A stretch of DNA of 64,000 nucleotides, taken from the NCBI RefSeq assembly GCF_007754425.1, contig NZ_CP037452.1, positions 4,935,164 to 4,999,163 of the forward strand, read 5' to 3'. The notes under the pieces were generated by a model that saw only the letters and a program-made list of their open reading frames with translations, did not search any database and was not told the origin of the DNA. The stretch comes from Gimesia fumaroli. Its GTDB lineage: Bacteria > Planctomycetota > Planctomycetia > Planctomycetales > Planctomycetaceae. The position numbers and the translations under genes were made by a program. The stretch's first letter is position 1, and the number at the start of each line of letters is the position of its first letter. Shown piece after piece: positions 56,637-64,000 of this stretch.

Positions 56637-57179
56637 GTGTCTAAAAAAGATCATGTCAAAATTGGAATCGTGACAGTTTCCGACCGCGCCAGTCGAGGTG
56701 AATACGAAGACCGGGGTGGCCCTGCGATTGTGGACTATCTGTCCGAAGTTCTCAGCAGCGAGTGGACTCCTGTCGCACGCGTCATTCCCGACGAACTTTA
56801 TACCATCACCGAAACCCTGCAAGAGCTCACCGATCTGGAACAGTGCTGTTTGATCGTCACAACTGGAGGCACAGGTCCGGCGAAACGAGACATCACGCCG
56901 GAAGCAACCTTGGCTGTGGCTGAAAAGGAGATGCCGGGCTTCGGGGAACTAATGCGGAAAGTCTCGCTGGAAAAAGTTCCCACGGCCATTCTCTCCCGTC
57001 AAACGGCAGTCATTCGGGGTGGTTCACTGATTATCAATCTGCCAGGCCAACCCAAGGCGATTCAGGAATGTCTAGACGCGGTGTTCCCGGCTGTCCCCTA
57101 TTGTATCGATCTGCTTGAAGGCCCTTACCTGGAAACTAATGAATCGCGGCTCGTTGCATTTCGTCCGAAAAAGAAATGA
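56637..57179 (+). CDS. mogA: MogA, molybdopterin adenylyltransferase
   Basis: This encodes 180 residues from a GTG (56637) preceded by AAAGGA five bases upstream. The MPT-binding fold signatures are KIGIVTVSDRASRGEYEDRGG (about 8-28), VTTGGTGPAKRDITPEA near 74-90, MPGFGELMR and IINLPGQPKA. MogA adenylates molybdopterin before metal insertion in molybdenum/tungsten cofactor synthesis. It stands alone, 179 bp after the DAB operon, and is followed by an intrinsic terminator. A formylmethanofuran dehydrogenase would need this cofactor, though FhcA itself does not bind it. Confidence 0.95.
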   Translation: MSKKDHVKIGIVTVSDRASRGEYEDRGGPAIVDYLSEVLSSEWTPVARVIPDELYTITETLQELTDLEQCCLIVTTGGTGPAKRDITPEATLAVAEKEMPGFGELMRKVSLEKVPTAILSRQTAVIRGGSLIINLPGQPKAIQECLDAVFPAVPYCIDLLEGPYLETNESRLVAFRPKKK

Positions 57180-57189
57180 GCGCATAAAA

Positions 57190-57223
57190 AACAGGAGCCG
57201 CTATTCACATCGCGGCTCCTGTT
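57190..57223. terminator. bidirectional intrinsic terminator between mogA and the TatD-like gene
   Basis: A perfect 12-bp stem, aacaggagccgc (57190-57201) with gcggctcctgtt (57212-57223), encloses a 10-base loop. The plus-strand side is followed by atattatttacc and the minus-strand side by TTTTTATGCG, so it can end both convergent messages. Confidence 0.88.
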
Positions 57224-57250
57224 ATATTATTTACCCCAAAACGCTCGAAG

Positions 57251-58099
57251 CTAAACCAGATTCGAACTGATCTCGTCTTCAATCGTTTCCAGTTGAATGG
57301 GTTTAATATCGAATTTCGGATTCTGTCCCAGGAAACGAGCGGGGTTGTTATGGAAGATTTCGATCGCATCCTGAACCGAATATCCTCGGGCTCGGAATTG
57401 AACCACACACTGCTGCAGCGTAAAGGGATCGCTGGGCCCCCAGTCAGCAGAGGAATTCACCAGGATTCGCTCATGCCCATACATTTCGAGCATATCCACG
57501 GCTCGTTTGGGAGAACACTTGGTGACGGGGTACAGAGTAAATCCGACCCAGTAGCCGGCTTCTAAAGGCTCTCGAATGGTGTGTTCTTCGACGTGATCGA
57601 TCCAGACTCGCTCAGGATTCACATTCATGTGTGATAACACTTCCAGTGTGCGTTTTGTGCCACGCACTTTATCCTGCAGGTGCGGCGTATGAATCAGAAT
57701 CAACTGGTCATACTTGATCGCCTGCTCCACTTGTTCTTCGAAGATCGCTTCTTCGTTTTTCGTGGTCTTATGGAAGCCGATTTCTCCCACGCCGAGTACA
57801 GTCGGTTTTTCATAAAATTCCGGCATGTGCTTGAGCACTTCGCGGCTCAATTCCGGATTTTCTGCTTCCTTGGGATTCACGGCGACCCAGCAGTAATGCT
57901 TGATGCCATACTCGGCGGCACGCGTCGGTTCAAATTCGCTGATCTGCCGGAAGTAATCCAGAAAGGTTTCCGGATACAGGCGGTCAAAACCGGCCCAGAA
58001 GGCAGGTTCTGCAACGGCGACAACGCCGGACATCGCCATGCGTTCGTAATCTTGTGCGGTTCTTGCAATGGCATGATAATGGGGTTGAATGATTTGCAT
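57251..58099 (-). CDS. TatD-family metal-dependent hydrolase (EboC-like)
   Basis: This 282-residue TIM-barrel protein starts IIQPHYHA, giving the first metal pair His7 and His9. Further family marks are VLGVGEIGFHKTT (Glu as bridging ligand), LILIHTPH, VWIDHVEEH and a C-terminal LVNSSADWGPSDPF with the catalytic aspartate. It resembles TatD-like hydrolases of the EboC type found in metabolite-transport-associated ebo clusters; the other ebo genes are not visible here. Whether it acts as a nuclease like TatD or on small lactone/amide substrates is unknown. It converges with mogA across the terminator. Confidence 0.82.
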   Translation of the reverse strand: MQIIQPHYHAIARTAQDYERMAMSGVVAVAEPAFWAGFDRLYPETFLDYFRQISEFEPTRAAEYGIKHYCWVAVNPKEAENPELSREVLKHMPEFYEKPTVLGVGEIGFHKTTKNEEAIFEEQVEQAIKYDQLILIHTPHLQDKVRGTKRTLEVLSHMNVNPERVWIDHVEEHTIREPLEAGYWVGFTLYPVTKCSPKRAVDMLEMYGHERILVNSSADWGPSDPFTLQQCVVQFRARGYSVQDAIEIFHNNPARFLGQNPKFDIKPIQLETIEDEISSNLV

Positions 58100-58183
58100 G
58101 ATCGTCTCACTGTTTATTCAAAAGTAAGCGGGTGGGAGGATTTCGCGTCGGCTCGCTCCAAATTCGTTTTCTGAAAACTTGAT

Positions 58184-58420
58184 CTAGTCCAGATCAGAAA
58201 AGAGGAGCAGCATTCGTTCAGACCGATTCGGCAGATGACTTTTTTCTGTCAAAAGTGCGATCGCCTGATTCAGAAGATCCAAGCGGGAATCATTGAAATC
58301 GTTGGATTCCTCTTCATCACTGGCCCGATCAATGCGATCCAATGTCGCGGCTAGTTCCAACAGGGAACAACGGGCTTCGAGATACTCTCGATCCAAAACC
58401 TGTAAAGCTGTTTGCATCAT
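58184..58420 (-). CDS. small helical protein of unknown function
   Basis: This encodes 78 residues from the ATG at 58420, which has AAAGG five bases upstream; a longer frame from 58465 is less likely. The sequence is mostly amphipathic helix with an acidic centre (DEEESNDFNDSR) and no cysteines or membrane segment. It lies 84 bp upstream of the TatD-like gene on the same strand, so they may share a message. I do not recognise a family. Confidence 0.6.
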   Translation of the reverse strand: MMQTALQVLDREYLEARCSLLELAATLDRIDRASDEEESNDFNDSRLDLLNQAIALLTEKSHLPNRSERMLLLFSDLD

Positions 58421-58653
58421 TAAAACCTTTCGGATTAGTACGTCTGTGGTAGCTCGCTCCTTCATGATACGAAAGCGTCTTCAACGAATCCGCCAGGGGC
58501 TCGAAAAACGCTACGATCACCTCCAATTTGGGTGATCTGAGTCACGCTTTATTATACACCTTACATCGGTTCTTCCTACTCTCTTAACTGAGTTCAAGTC
58601 AAATTCCCGAAACCTGAAACAGAATTTCAGTATAATAAGACGAATCGTAGGAA

Positions 58654-59166
58654 TTAGAGTGAGTAAAATACGGAATGATACCGGGCGACTCCTGCTTTCG
58701 ACTGAAACCCTTTGTTGTTCAGGAGATGAATCATAAATGCCTCAGGATTTTCGCCCGCAAATTGGCAGGTAATTTGATACTGAGAAGCGGGCTGAAAGCC
58801 AAATCGCGGGTAAAATTCATGCTGTCCTAATACGATCACAAAAGACTGTTTTCGGTCCTGTAACACTTCCAGGCCGGCTTGAATCAAAGCTGTCCCGACC
58901 CCCTGTTTCTGAAAGGTGGGTAATACCGCCACAGGAGCCAGCCCGAAACCGCCGAGCTTTGCTCCGTCCTCATATTCAATGACTGCCGGTGTGAACAGAA
59001 TATGCCCCACCAATTGATTTTCGATAATCACAACCAGAGAGATCTGCTCCGGACATGCTGTTCTTAATCGATCCACCAGATCCGCTTCAGCAGGTTGACC
59101 GAAAGCCTGTTTCTCTACATGCCTGATCGTGGCAATATCCTCAGGTTCTTCCGGACGAATGATCAT
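58654..59166 (-). CDS. GNAT family N-acetyltransferase
   Basis: This 170-residue GNAT-fold protein (YhbS-like) has IIRPEEPEDIATI at the start. The acetyl-CoA-binding stretch LAPVAVLPTFQKQGVGTALI covers about residues 76-95, with Q/RxxGxG as QKQGVG. Then comes VLGQHEFYPRFGFQPAS. Acceptor unknown. The start codon is only three bases past the ZnuA-like gene stop, so it is the last gene of the ABC operon; any functional link to transport is unclear. Confidence 0.9.
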   Translation of the reverse strand: MIIRPEEPEDIATIRHVEKQAFGQPAEADLVDRLRTACPEQISLVVIIENQLVGHILFTPAVIEYEDGAKLGGFGLAPVAVLPTFQKQGVGTALIQAGLEVLQDRKQSFVIVLGQHEFYPRFGFQPASQYQITCQFAGENPEAFMIHLLNNKGFQSKAGVARYHSVFYSL

Positions 59167-59169
59167 CGC

Positions 59170-60123
59170 TTACTTCTTTGACTTAACAGATTCTAACTGA
59201 TGTTGCTTCAAGAACTGTTCCAGTTGTTCTAACTGGCGTTGCATTTCGCTCACATAGTCACCCTGAGCCGGTTTCCCAGTCAGTGGATCCAAGACCACCG
59301 AAGCAATACCATGTTCTGCGAGATCTTTTACCCGATTCTCTTTCGGCTGATGCTCCCATACTAGAAACGAGATTTTGTGCTCCTGCTGAATTGTTTTCAG
59401 CTTGTCCCAGTCATGCTCGGTAGGAACCACCCCCGGCTTCCAATGCAGATGATGCATCGTCCAGTCACACCGCTGTGCCAGATATTGATACACGGGACGT
59501 TCGGAAAACCAGTGTAACCCGGGAAATTCCGCCTGCAGTTGATCCAGTTTTTTCCCCAGCGACTTTAACGATTCTTTCAGTTTCTTGAGGTTGGCCGTGA
59601 TACTTTCTTTTTGCTGCGGATCTATCTCAATCAGTCGTTGTGCAATCGCTTCTGCCTGTCGCGCCATTAAAGCCGGATCCAGCCAGAAAAAGGCGACGGT
59701 CCCGGCGTGGGAATGCGCGCCGCCGGTCCCATGGCTGTGCACTTCAAAATCGGGAACCGTGATCAAGGCATCTTTCAATGAAAGCGATGTTCTTAAGACT
59801 TTGGAACGGGGCAGCGACAGTTTCTTAACCCAGTCGGCAAAATTGGCACCGTTAGTAACAATCAGATCTGCCTGCTGGATTGTCTGAATCATCACATCAT
59901 CGGGAAGCCAGGTTTCCGGGTTTGCGTCGGGAGGCACTGGATTAAGAACTTCATATTCCGGGCCGACGAGAGACTCAACAATGAACTGCAAAGGATAGTT
60001 CACCACCACGACAACAGGTGTTTCATTTTCCGCCGTCTTTTTTTCTTTTGACCGTGGGGATGGCTGACAGGCACAGAGTGTCAGCACTGAAAACAGTACC
60101 AAGAGCAAAATAGTCCGTTGCAT
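59170..60123 (-). CDS. ZnuA/TroA-like lipoprotein with altered metal site
   Basis: I place the start at the ATG at 60123 (317 residues); a GTG at 60135 would overlap the permease stop. The leader ends LTLCAC, with Cys19 (or Cys17) as lipidation site. The fold follows metal-binding cluster A-I proteins: NYPLQFIVESLVGPEYEV, then IQQADLIVTNGANFADWV, and a His-rich loop HSHGTGGAHSHAG near 135. Yet the usual ligand sites read NPETW where DPHxx is normal, and FFWLDP where HxWLDP is normal, so the canonical histidines appear lost. Its neighbours are a LolD/FtsX-type ABC pair, not ZnuBC. Metal or other ligand unknown. Confidence 0.8.
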   Translation of the reverse strand: MQRTILLLVLFSVLTLCACQPSPRSKEKKTAENETPVVVVVNYPLQFIVESLVGPEYEVLNPVPPDANPETWLPDDVMIQTIQQADLIVTNGANFADWVKKLSLPRSKVLRTSLSLKDALITVPDFEVHSHGTGGAHSHAGTVAFFWLDPALMARQAEAIAQRLIEIDPQQKESITANLKKLKESLKSLGKKLDQLQAEFPGLHWFSERPVYQYLAQRCDWTMHHLHWKPGVVPTEHDWDKLKTIQQEHKISFLVWEHQPKENRVKDLAEHGIASVVLDPLTGKPAQGDYVSEMQRQLEQLEQFLKQHQLESVKSKK

Positions 60124-60134
60124 ATTCAAAATCA

Positions 60135-61313
60135 CTAACTAAACCAGAGACGCAGCAGCTGCCCCGCGTAAACCCGGACAATCAAGGTAATGCCCAGTAC
60201 AACCAGCAGACTGGCGGCTGAAATAAAGAAGACTTCTGTCAGCTGCAGCTTCCAGATCGTCGATCGGCTGCAGCCCAGTTGAAACATTGTTTGACGTTCC
60301 CGCTTGCGTAAGCGCAGCGAAAGCACAAACACCAGTGCCAATAATAATCCTATGGAAATCGAAACCAGCAAGGAATTCATATCAAATAACTGCTTCACGC
60401 GAAACACCATGCTCATCAACTCATTGACAATTTCGGTTGGACGAATCAACTGTAACTGTGATTCTTTCGTATCATACATGCCCAACAGCAGGACTTCCGA
60501 CTTTTGATCCACGGGAACCACGATGATAGCGGAAATGGGAAACGAATCAGTCTCTCCATGAAAGTGAAACGAAGACAAGTTTTCATCGGTCACCTCATTA
60601 AACTGAGGGACGGCGGCGTTCGCAATCGTTGTCTGATCTTCCTGCTTCAAGACCAGATCTTTGCTGGTTTCCGCATTGACACTCTGATGGCCGTGTCCGA
60701 TGCCCGAGATAATCCATTCCGTTTTCAAATCGACAAAGACGGCATCATCGTCGGGTGACTCAGATTCTTCGAGTACTCCCACGACCCGCATTTTCAGCGG
60801 ATAATTTCCCGATAGATCAAACACATTGAGCGGATCCGACATCAGTTTGTCGCCGGGTTGTAACTGAAGTTTCTCAGCAACATTGGCTCCAATTATACAA
60901 TCCCCCAGCCGTTTCAGTTGGGTTCCCTTCGCGATCTCCCGCTCACGAAACTCAAAATAATCCAGAGTCGTTCCGACAACGGGAAATCCCTGTGCGGTAA
61001 AACGGAGTGCCAGTGGTATCGGGAGTGCATAGTTTGTCTCCTGAATCGCTTCCACTTCCCGCATCGATGTCGGCTCCAGATCTGCACGACTGAAATACAT
61101 GCTTTGTAGCGCAAGATCAAAACGACTTCCCTTGACTCCTGCCACCAATGGGGTCGAACGGGCTCGGGCCATCAGATCCTGTTCGAACTGTGCCACGCCA
61201 AATTGCAACAAGACTGGCAAGAGCAACGCCAGCGAGACACACAAAACCAGCGTGATCGTTTTCAACTTATTATAAGCTAAATAGCGTAATGTCAGTCGGA
61301 GGATCCCATTCAT
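60135..61313 (-). CDS. FtsX-like ABC permease, apparently short at the C-terminus
   Basis: This 392-residue protein has an N-terminal helix (TITLVLCVSLALLLPVLLQF, about 19-38) and a large extracytoplasmic MacB-like core domain (40-310). Two further helices lie near 317-337 and 356-380, with the FtsX linker RLRKRERQTMFQLGCSRSTI between them. The family normally has three helices after the core; the protein ends after the second, with RLWFS. It overlaps the ATPase gene by four bases (ATGA). LolD/MacB-type systems move lipids, peptides or lipoproteins or do mechanical work in the envelope; here the substrate is unknown. Confidence 0.85.
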   Translation of the reverse strand: MNGILRLTLRYLAYNKLKTITLVLCVSLALLLPVLLQFGVAQFEQDLMARARSTPLVAGVKGSRFDLALQSMYFSRADLEPTSMREVEAIQETNYALPIPLALRFTAQGFPVVGTTLDYFEFREREIAKGTQLKRLGDCIIGANVAEKLQLQPGDKLMSDPLNVFDLSGNYPLKMRVVGVLEESESPDDDAVFVDLKTEWIISGIGHGHQSVNAETSKDLVLKQEDQTTIANAAVPQFNEVTDENLSSFHFHGETDSFPISAIIVVPVDQKSEVLLLGMYDTKESQLQLIRPTEIVNELMSMVFRVKQLFDMNSLLVSISIGLLLALVFVLSLRLRKRERQTMFQLGCSRSTIWKLQLTEVFFISAASLLVVLGITLIVRVYAGQLLRLWFS

Positions 61314-61981
61314 GCCGTTTCCACCATTTCGTGAAAACGTTCGATATCAATGGTACGTTCGAACTGATCCAGCAGGCGATCATCGTGAGTCACCATGATT
61401 AAAGTGGCATTGGTTTTCGTGGCGTGTTCGAGTAACAGATCACGAATGAGCCGTTTATTAGTCGGGTCGAGATTTCCAGTGGGCTCATCAGCCAGCAAAA
61501 TCTGTGGCTGAGGCAAGAGTGCCCGGCAGATCGCTACTCGCTGCCGTTCACCCTGCGAGATGCGATCAATGCGTGAGTTAAAATACGAATCGATCTGCAT
61601 GGAAGTCGCCAGCTCACGTGCCCTTTGCTGCACACCTTCATCCAGTTGCAGTGTCGAATTGATGAAATACGGTAGCAGAATGTTTTCATAGACATTCAAA
61701 TAATCGATCAACTCAAATTCCTGAAAGACAAAACCGACTTTGGAAATGCGGTACGCGCGCCGCTGGCTGTCGTTGAGTGTTTTCAAGTCAATCCCACAGG
61801 AAATCAATGTCCCCTGCTCGGGAATCAGAATGCCGGAAATCAAATTCAGCAGTGTTGTCTTACCACACCCACTGGGTCCGACCACGGCGACTTTTTCGGC
61901 GTCTTTGACCTCCAGTTCGGGAATGCTCAATCGAAATGGGGATTGAGGATAACTGAATTTGAGTTGTTGCATCTGAATCAT
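61310..61981 (-). CDS. ABC transporter ATPase, LolD/MacB type
   Basis: This 223-residue ATPase has Walker A GPSGCGKTT at 35-43, Q-loop region VFQEFELIDYLNVYENI, signature ISQGERQRVAICRALL, Walker B ILLADEPTGNLD and H-loop MVTHDDRL. These are the marks of the lipoprotein-release/macrolide-export subfamily. It overlaps the genes on both sides by four bases (ATGA), so it is translated with the FtsX-like permease and the large upstream membrane protein. Confidence 0.94.
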   Translation of the reverse strand: MIQMQQLKFSYPQSPFRLSIPELEVKDAEKVAVVGPSGCGKTTLLNLISGILIPEQGTLISCGIDLKTLNDSQRRAYRISKVGFVFQEFELIDYLNVYENILLPYFINSTLQLDEGVQQRARELATSMQIDSYFNSRIDRISQGERQRVAICRALLPQPQILLADEPTGNLDPTNKRLIRDLLLEHATKTNATLIMVTHDDRLLDQFERTIDIERFHEMVETA

Positions 61982-63963
61982 GATGAACTCGAATCAGCTG
62001 ACTTGGTTTTTGGTGATTTTTTTGGGGGGCTCTCTACTTTTTTTGGATCGTTTTTTTCTTCCGTATTCACTTCACGTAAGCTGGTCTGAAACCTTAATCG
62101 CTGTTCATCCAGCAGATTCATGCCAGTGAGTTTCCAGACATCTTCTACCGGTTCCAGATAAAAAATTGCCTGATACTGATTCGTGCGCGTGTGAATATGG
62201 CCCCAATGTTCGACCGTACCTGCGACTGTCCATGTTGTCTTGACGTTAAAACTGCGTTCATCACGCGTAGTCTGATTTTCTTGTGTCAGTTCCGTTTCCG
62301 GCTGGACCGTCTCCCATTGCACATCGGTGACACGCGAAACGGCCCCCCCCTGCTCCTGCATTTTCAGGCTTTGGTTAATCTGGCGGTACAATGTTTCCTG
62401 GAAGGAGCCGTCTGCACTTTTTGCCAAGGCATCGTAGACATCACTTTCAGTGTGATAATCGAACGACCGGTAAATATTCTTATGCAGCGTTTTGAAAACG
62501 GCTTCCGCCTTCTCAGCGGGTATCTGAGGAATCGGCTCCAGAGGATTGGCAAAGGTGACGCGCGAAAACGGCCAACACAACAGGCTAGCAACAAACAAAA
62601 CAACAACCACAATCAATGTATTCCGGCGCGATGGTGTTTTTCGGAACAGGCTCAAAGCGACGGCAAAGCATAAGAGAAGGCCGACCGCACTGATCAGGGG
62701 AATCGACCAGAGCGAACGGGGCTGCAGACTGACTGCCACGGGATTGACATCCAGGCTGACTTTACGGCCCGGATTGGTCCATTCAAAAACACTGTTCCGT
62801 TCCAGTTTGGAAAAAACCGGTCTATAAGATTGATTAAAGGCAAAGCAGACCGACTCCACACTCCAGACACTCCGATTGAACATGTCCCAGGTCACTTTGA
62901 CTTTTTCGGGAGTCCCTTTAGTGCTGTAATTCAGAATGATTCCGACGCGGGCATTGGCAGCACTGACCCGTTTTTTTTCTGCCGGCTTAGCAAAATCCCG
63001 AAAATCGAGACTATAAAAATCGAGACGCGAAATGACAGGTTTCACTACGATGCCGTCAATTTCAATCGGATTCGCTTTCGCAAAAAACTGTTCGATCTTT
63101 TCCCGCGACGCTTCCTGTTCCGCGACAGACAGGAAATCGTCTTCTTTGCGTTCAAGGGTGAAGAATGATTCAAGTGTTGCCAGCGGAATCAGAATTTCGT
63201 GTCGGATTTCAAAATCTTCAATATACAAAAACGAATAGATGGTGCCATAACTGGTAATGCCCAACGTCTCCTCCCGACGCTCTTTGAGCCACTTCTGCCA
63301 GTCAGCTTCGGAAGCATCCGGAGCTAAAGGAGGACTGTCCCAGTTAAAACGAATCGTTTGTGGCTCCCGCGGTTTCATCGAGACCGCATAGGGAGTCTCA
63401 GAACCTTCCTGCTTGAGATTAAACTGCACCATCGCGGGAAAGCCAGCATTGGAATCGATTAACTGTTGACTGAACGTCAAAAATTCGGGTGGTTTGGCGA
63501 GTGGATATTCAATCTGAAAGACCAGCGTAAACAGCATCAGGTCCGACATCGCGACGCCTTGAGGTTTGATCGAAGAATCATCAACCGAGACCACTTTTCC
63601 CTTTAATTTCTCGCCGTTGATATCCCGTACGATCAGCCGATCCAGCAGGAACTGTTTGTGTTGTTCGATGGCTTTTTTGATTTTATCAGCAGAGACGATA
63701 TTTTCTTTGTCTGGTTCCAGCTTCTGAAAAAAGTACAGATCTTCGACGTAAATCTGCATCGAGAGCATCACCTTGTCGCGAGTGACGTAGACATTCTCCT
63801 GGCTGACGGAAATCGGATGTGCTTCGCCGATTTTGGGGGTGCCGAGACTACAAAGTAGCACCAGACAAGAGAGCAGCACCAGTCGGATTTTTGCTCTCTG
63901 TTTGTAAGTACAGCCATGTGGTTTCTTACTGTGACAGGTTAAAGCGGCAACTCGTGGGGTCAT
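61978..63963 (-). CDS. large membrane-anchored protein of unknown function in the ABC operon
   Basis: This 661-residue protein has an N-terminal leader with a long basic n-region, a hydrophobic stretch (LVLLSCLVLLCSLG, about 29-42) and a probable cleavage before HPISVSQENVYV. A large extracytoplasmic region follows (50-415). Two membrane helices (about 418-440 and 450-468) are then followed by another soluble part to 660 ending in a charged Lys/Ser-rich tail. I do not recognise a family. It overlaps the ATPase start by four bases. Only 37 bases of upstream sequence are in the window, so regulation cannot be judged. Confidence 0.75.
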   Translation of the reverse strand: MTPRVAALTCHSKKPHGCTYKQRAKIRLVLLSCLVLLCSLGTPKIGEAHPISVSQENVYVTRDKVMLSMQIYVEDLYFFQKLEPDKENIVSADKIKKAIEQHKQFLLDRLIVRDINGEKLKGKVVSVDDSSIKPQGVAMSDLMLFTLVFQIEYPLAKPPEFLTFSQQLIDSNAGFPAMVQFNLKQEGSETPYAVSMKPREPQTIRFNWDSPPLAPDASEADWQKWLKERREETLGITSYGTIYSFLYIEDFEIRHEILIPLATLESFFTLERKEDDFLSVAEQEASREKIEQFFAKANPIEIDGIVVKPVISRLDFYSLDFRDFAKPAEKKRVSAANARVGIILNYSTKGTPEKVKVTWDMFNRSVWSVESVCFAFNQSYRPVFSKLERNSVFEWTNPGRKVSLDVNPVAVSLQPRSLWSIPLISAVGLLLCFAVALSLFRKTPSRRNTLIVVVVLFVASLLCWPFSRVTFANPLEPIPQIPAEKAEAVFKTLHKNIYRSFDYHTESDVYDALAKSADGSFQETLYRQINQSLKMQEQGGAVSRVTDVQWETVQPETELTQENQTTRDERSFNVKTTWTVAGTVEHWGHIHTRTNQYQAIFYLEPVEDVWKLTGMNLLDEQRLRFQTSLREVNTEEKNDPKKVESPPKKSPKTKSADSSSS

Positions 63964-64000
63964 ATCGGAATTTCGAACTGGATAAATACGGAGCTCTAAT

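Noticed and set aside
1-64000. tRNA, rRNA, CRISPR, insertion sequence, prophage or riboswitch
   Set aside because: I looked for cloverleaf-like ends, repeat-spacer arrays, transposase motifs and known riboswitch cores and recognised none. A covariance-model scan would be needed to exclude small RNAs.

Overview
The window looks like chromosome from a planctomycete (order Planctomycetales). Its moderate base composition, close to balanced GC, would fit a Gimesia-like genus, but the genus is an inference. The planctomycete call rests on family signatures: two operons pairing DUF1549/DUF1553 cytochrome-type proteins with DUF1501 proteins, a DUF1559 protein, a PVC-type heme-binding sorbosone-dehydrogenase-like protein, an ECF sigma factor joined to a FecR/LamG protein, a formylmethanofuran-dehydrogenase A subunit in a bacterium, and many secreted proteins with Tat or Sec signals. 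I saw no tRNA, rRNA, CRISPR array, insertion sequence or prophage.

Layout. 1-4015: end of a di-heme peroxidase-like gene, a small secreted protein and a DUF1559 protein. 4216-7691: an unknown membrane protein and two tandem paralogous secreted proteins. 8099-15380: an accessory-looking stretch with an NAD(P)-binding protein, a two-domain esterase, a YdjM-like membrane protein (probably with an ATT start), a beta-lactamase/VanX fusion, three copies of an intergenic palindromic repeat and 1 kb without a credible gene. 15381-17343: FxsA and a PQQ-type beta-propeller. 17359-22729: a leftward cassette of dehydratase, two CrtI-like oxidoreductases, acyl carrier protein and ketosynthase, the best candidate for an undescribed biosynthetic system. 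23207-30189: sigma factor, FecR/LamG, DUF1549/1553 and DUF1501, followed by a convergent PAS-AraC regulator. 31149-38148: a second DUF1501, DUF1549/1553 and WD40-cytochrome operon. 38192-42589: a Tat-exported oxidoreductase-like protein and a heme-binding sorbosone-dehydrogenase-like protein. 42938-46657: a ribose-type sugar ABC importer. 46689-48683: an FmdB-like protein and FhcA. 48831-56457: a beta-carbonic anhydrase opposite a DabA operon with two NuoL/NuoM-like subunits. 56637-58420: MogA, a TatD/EboC-like hydrolase and a small unknown protein. 58654-63963: a tightly packed operon of a large membrane protein, LolD-like ATPase, FtsX-like permease, ZnuA-like lipoprotein and GNAT acetyltransferase.

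Functional themes. One theme is extracytoplasmic degradation and redox by planctomycete cytochrome-type proteins, controlled by an ECF sigma factor and perhaps the AraC regulator. Another is inorganic carbon and C1 handling (carbonic anhydrase, Dab, FhcA; MogA serves molybdenum cofactor synthesis, which formylmethanofuran dehydrogenases need). The rest covers envelope and lipid metabolism: the VanX fusion, the fab-like cassette and the FtsX-type ABC system.
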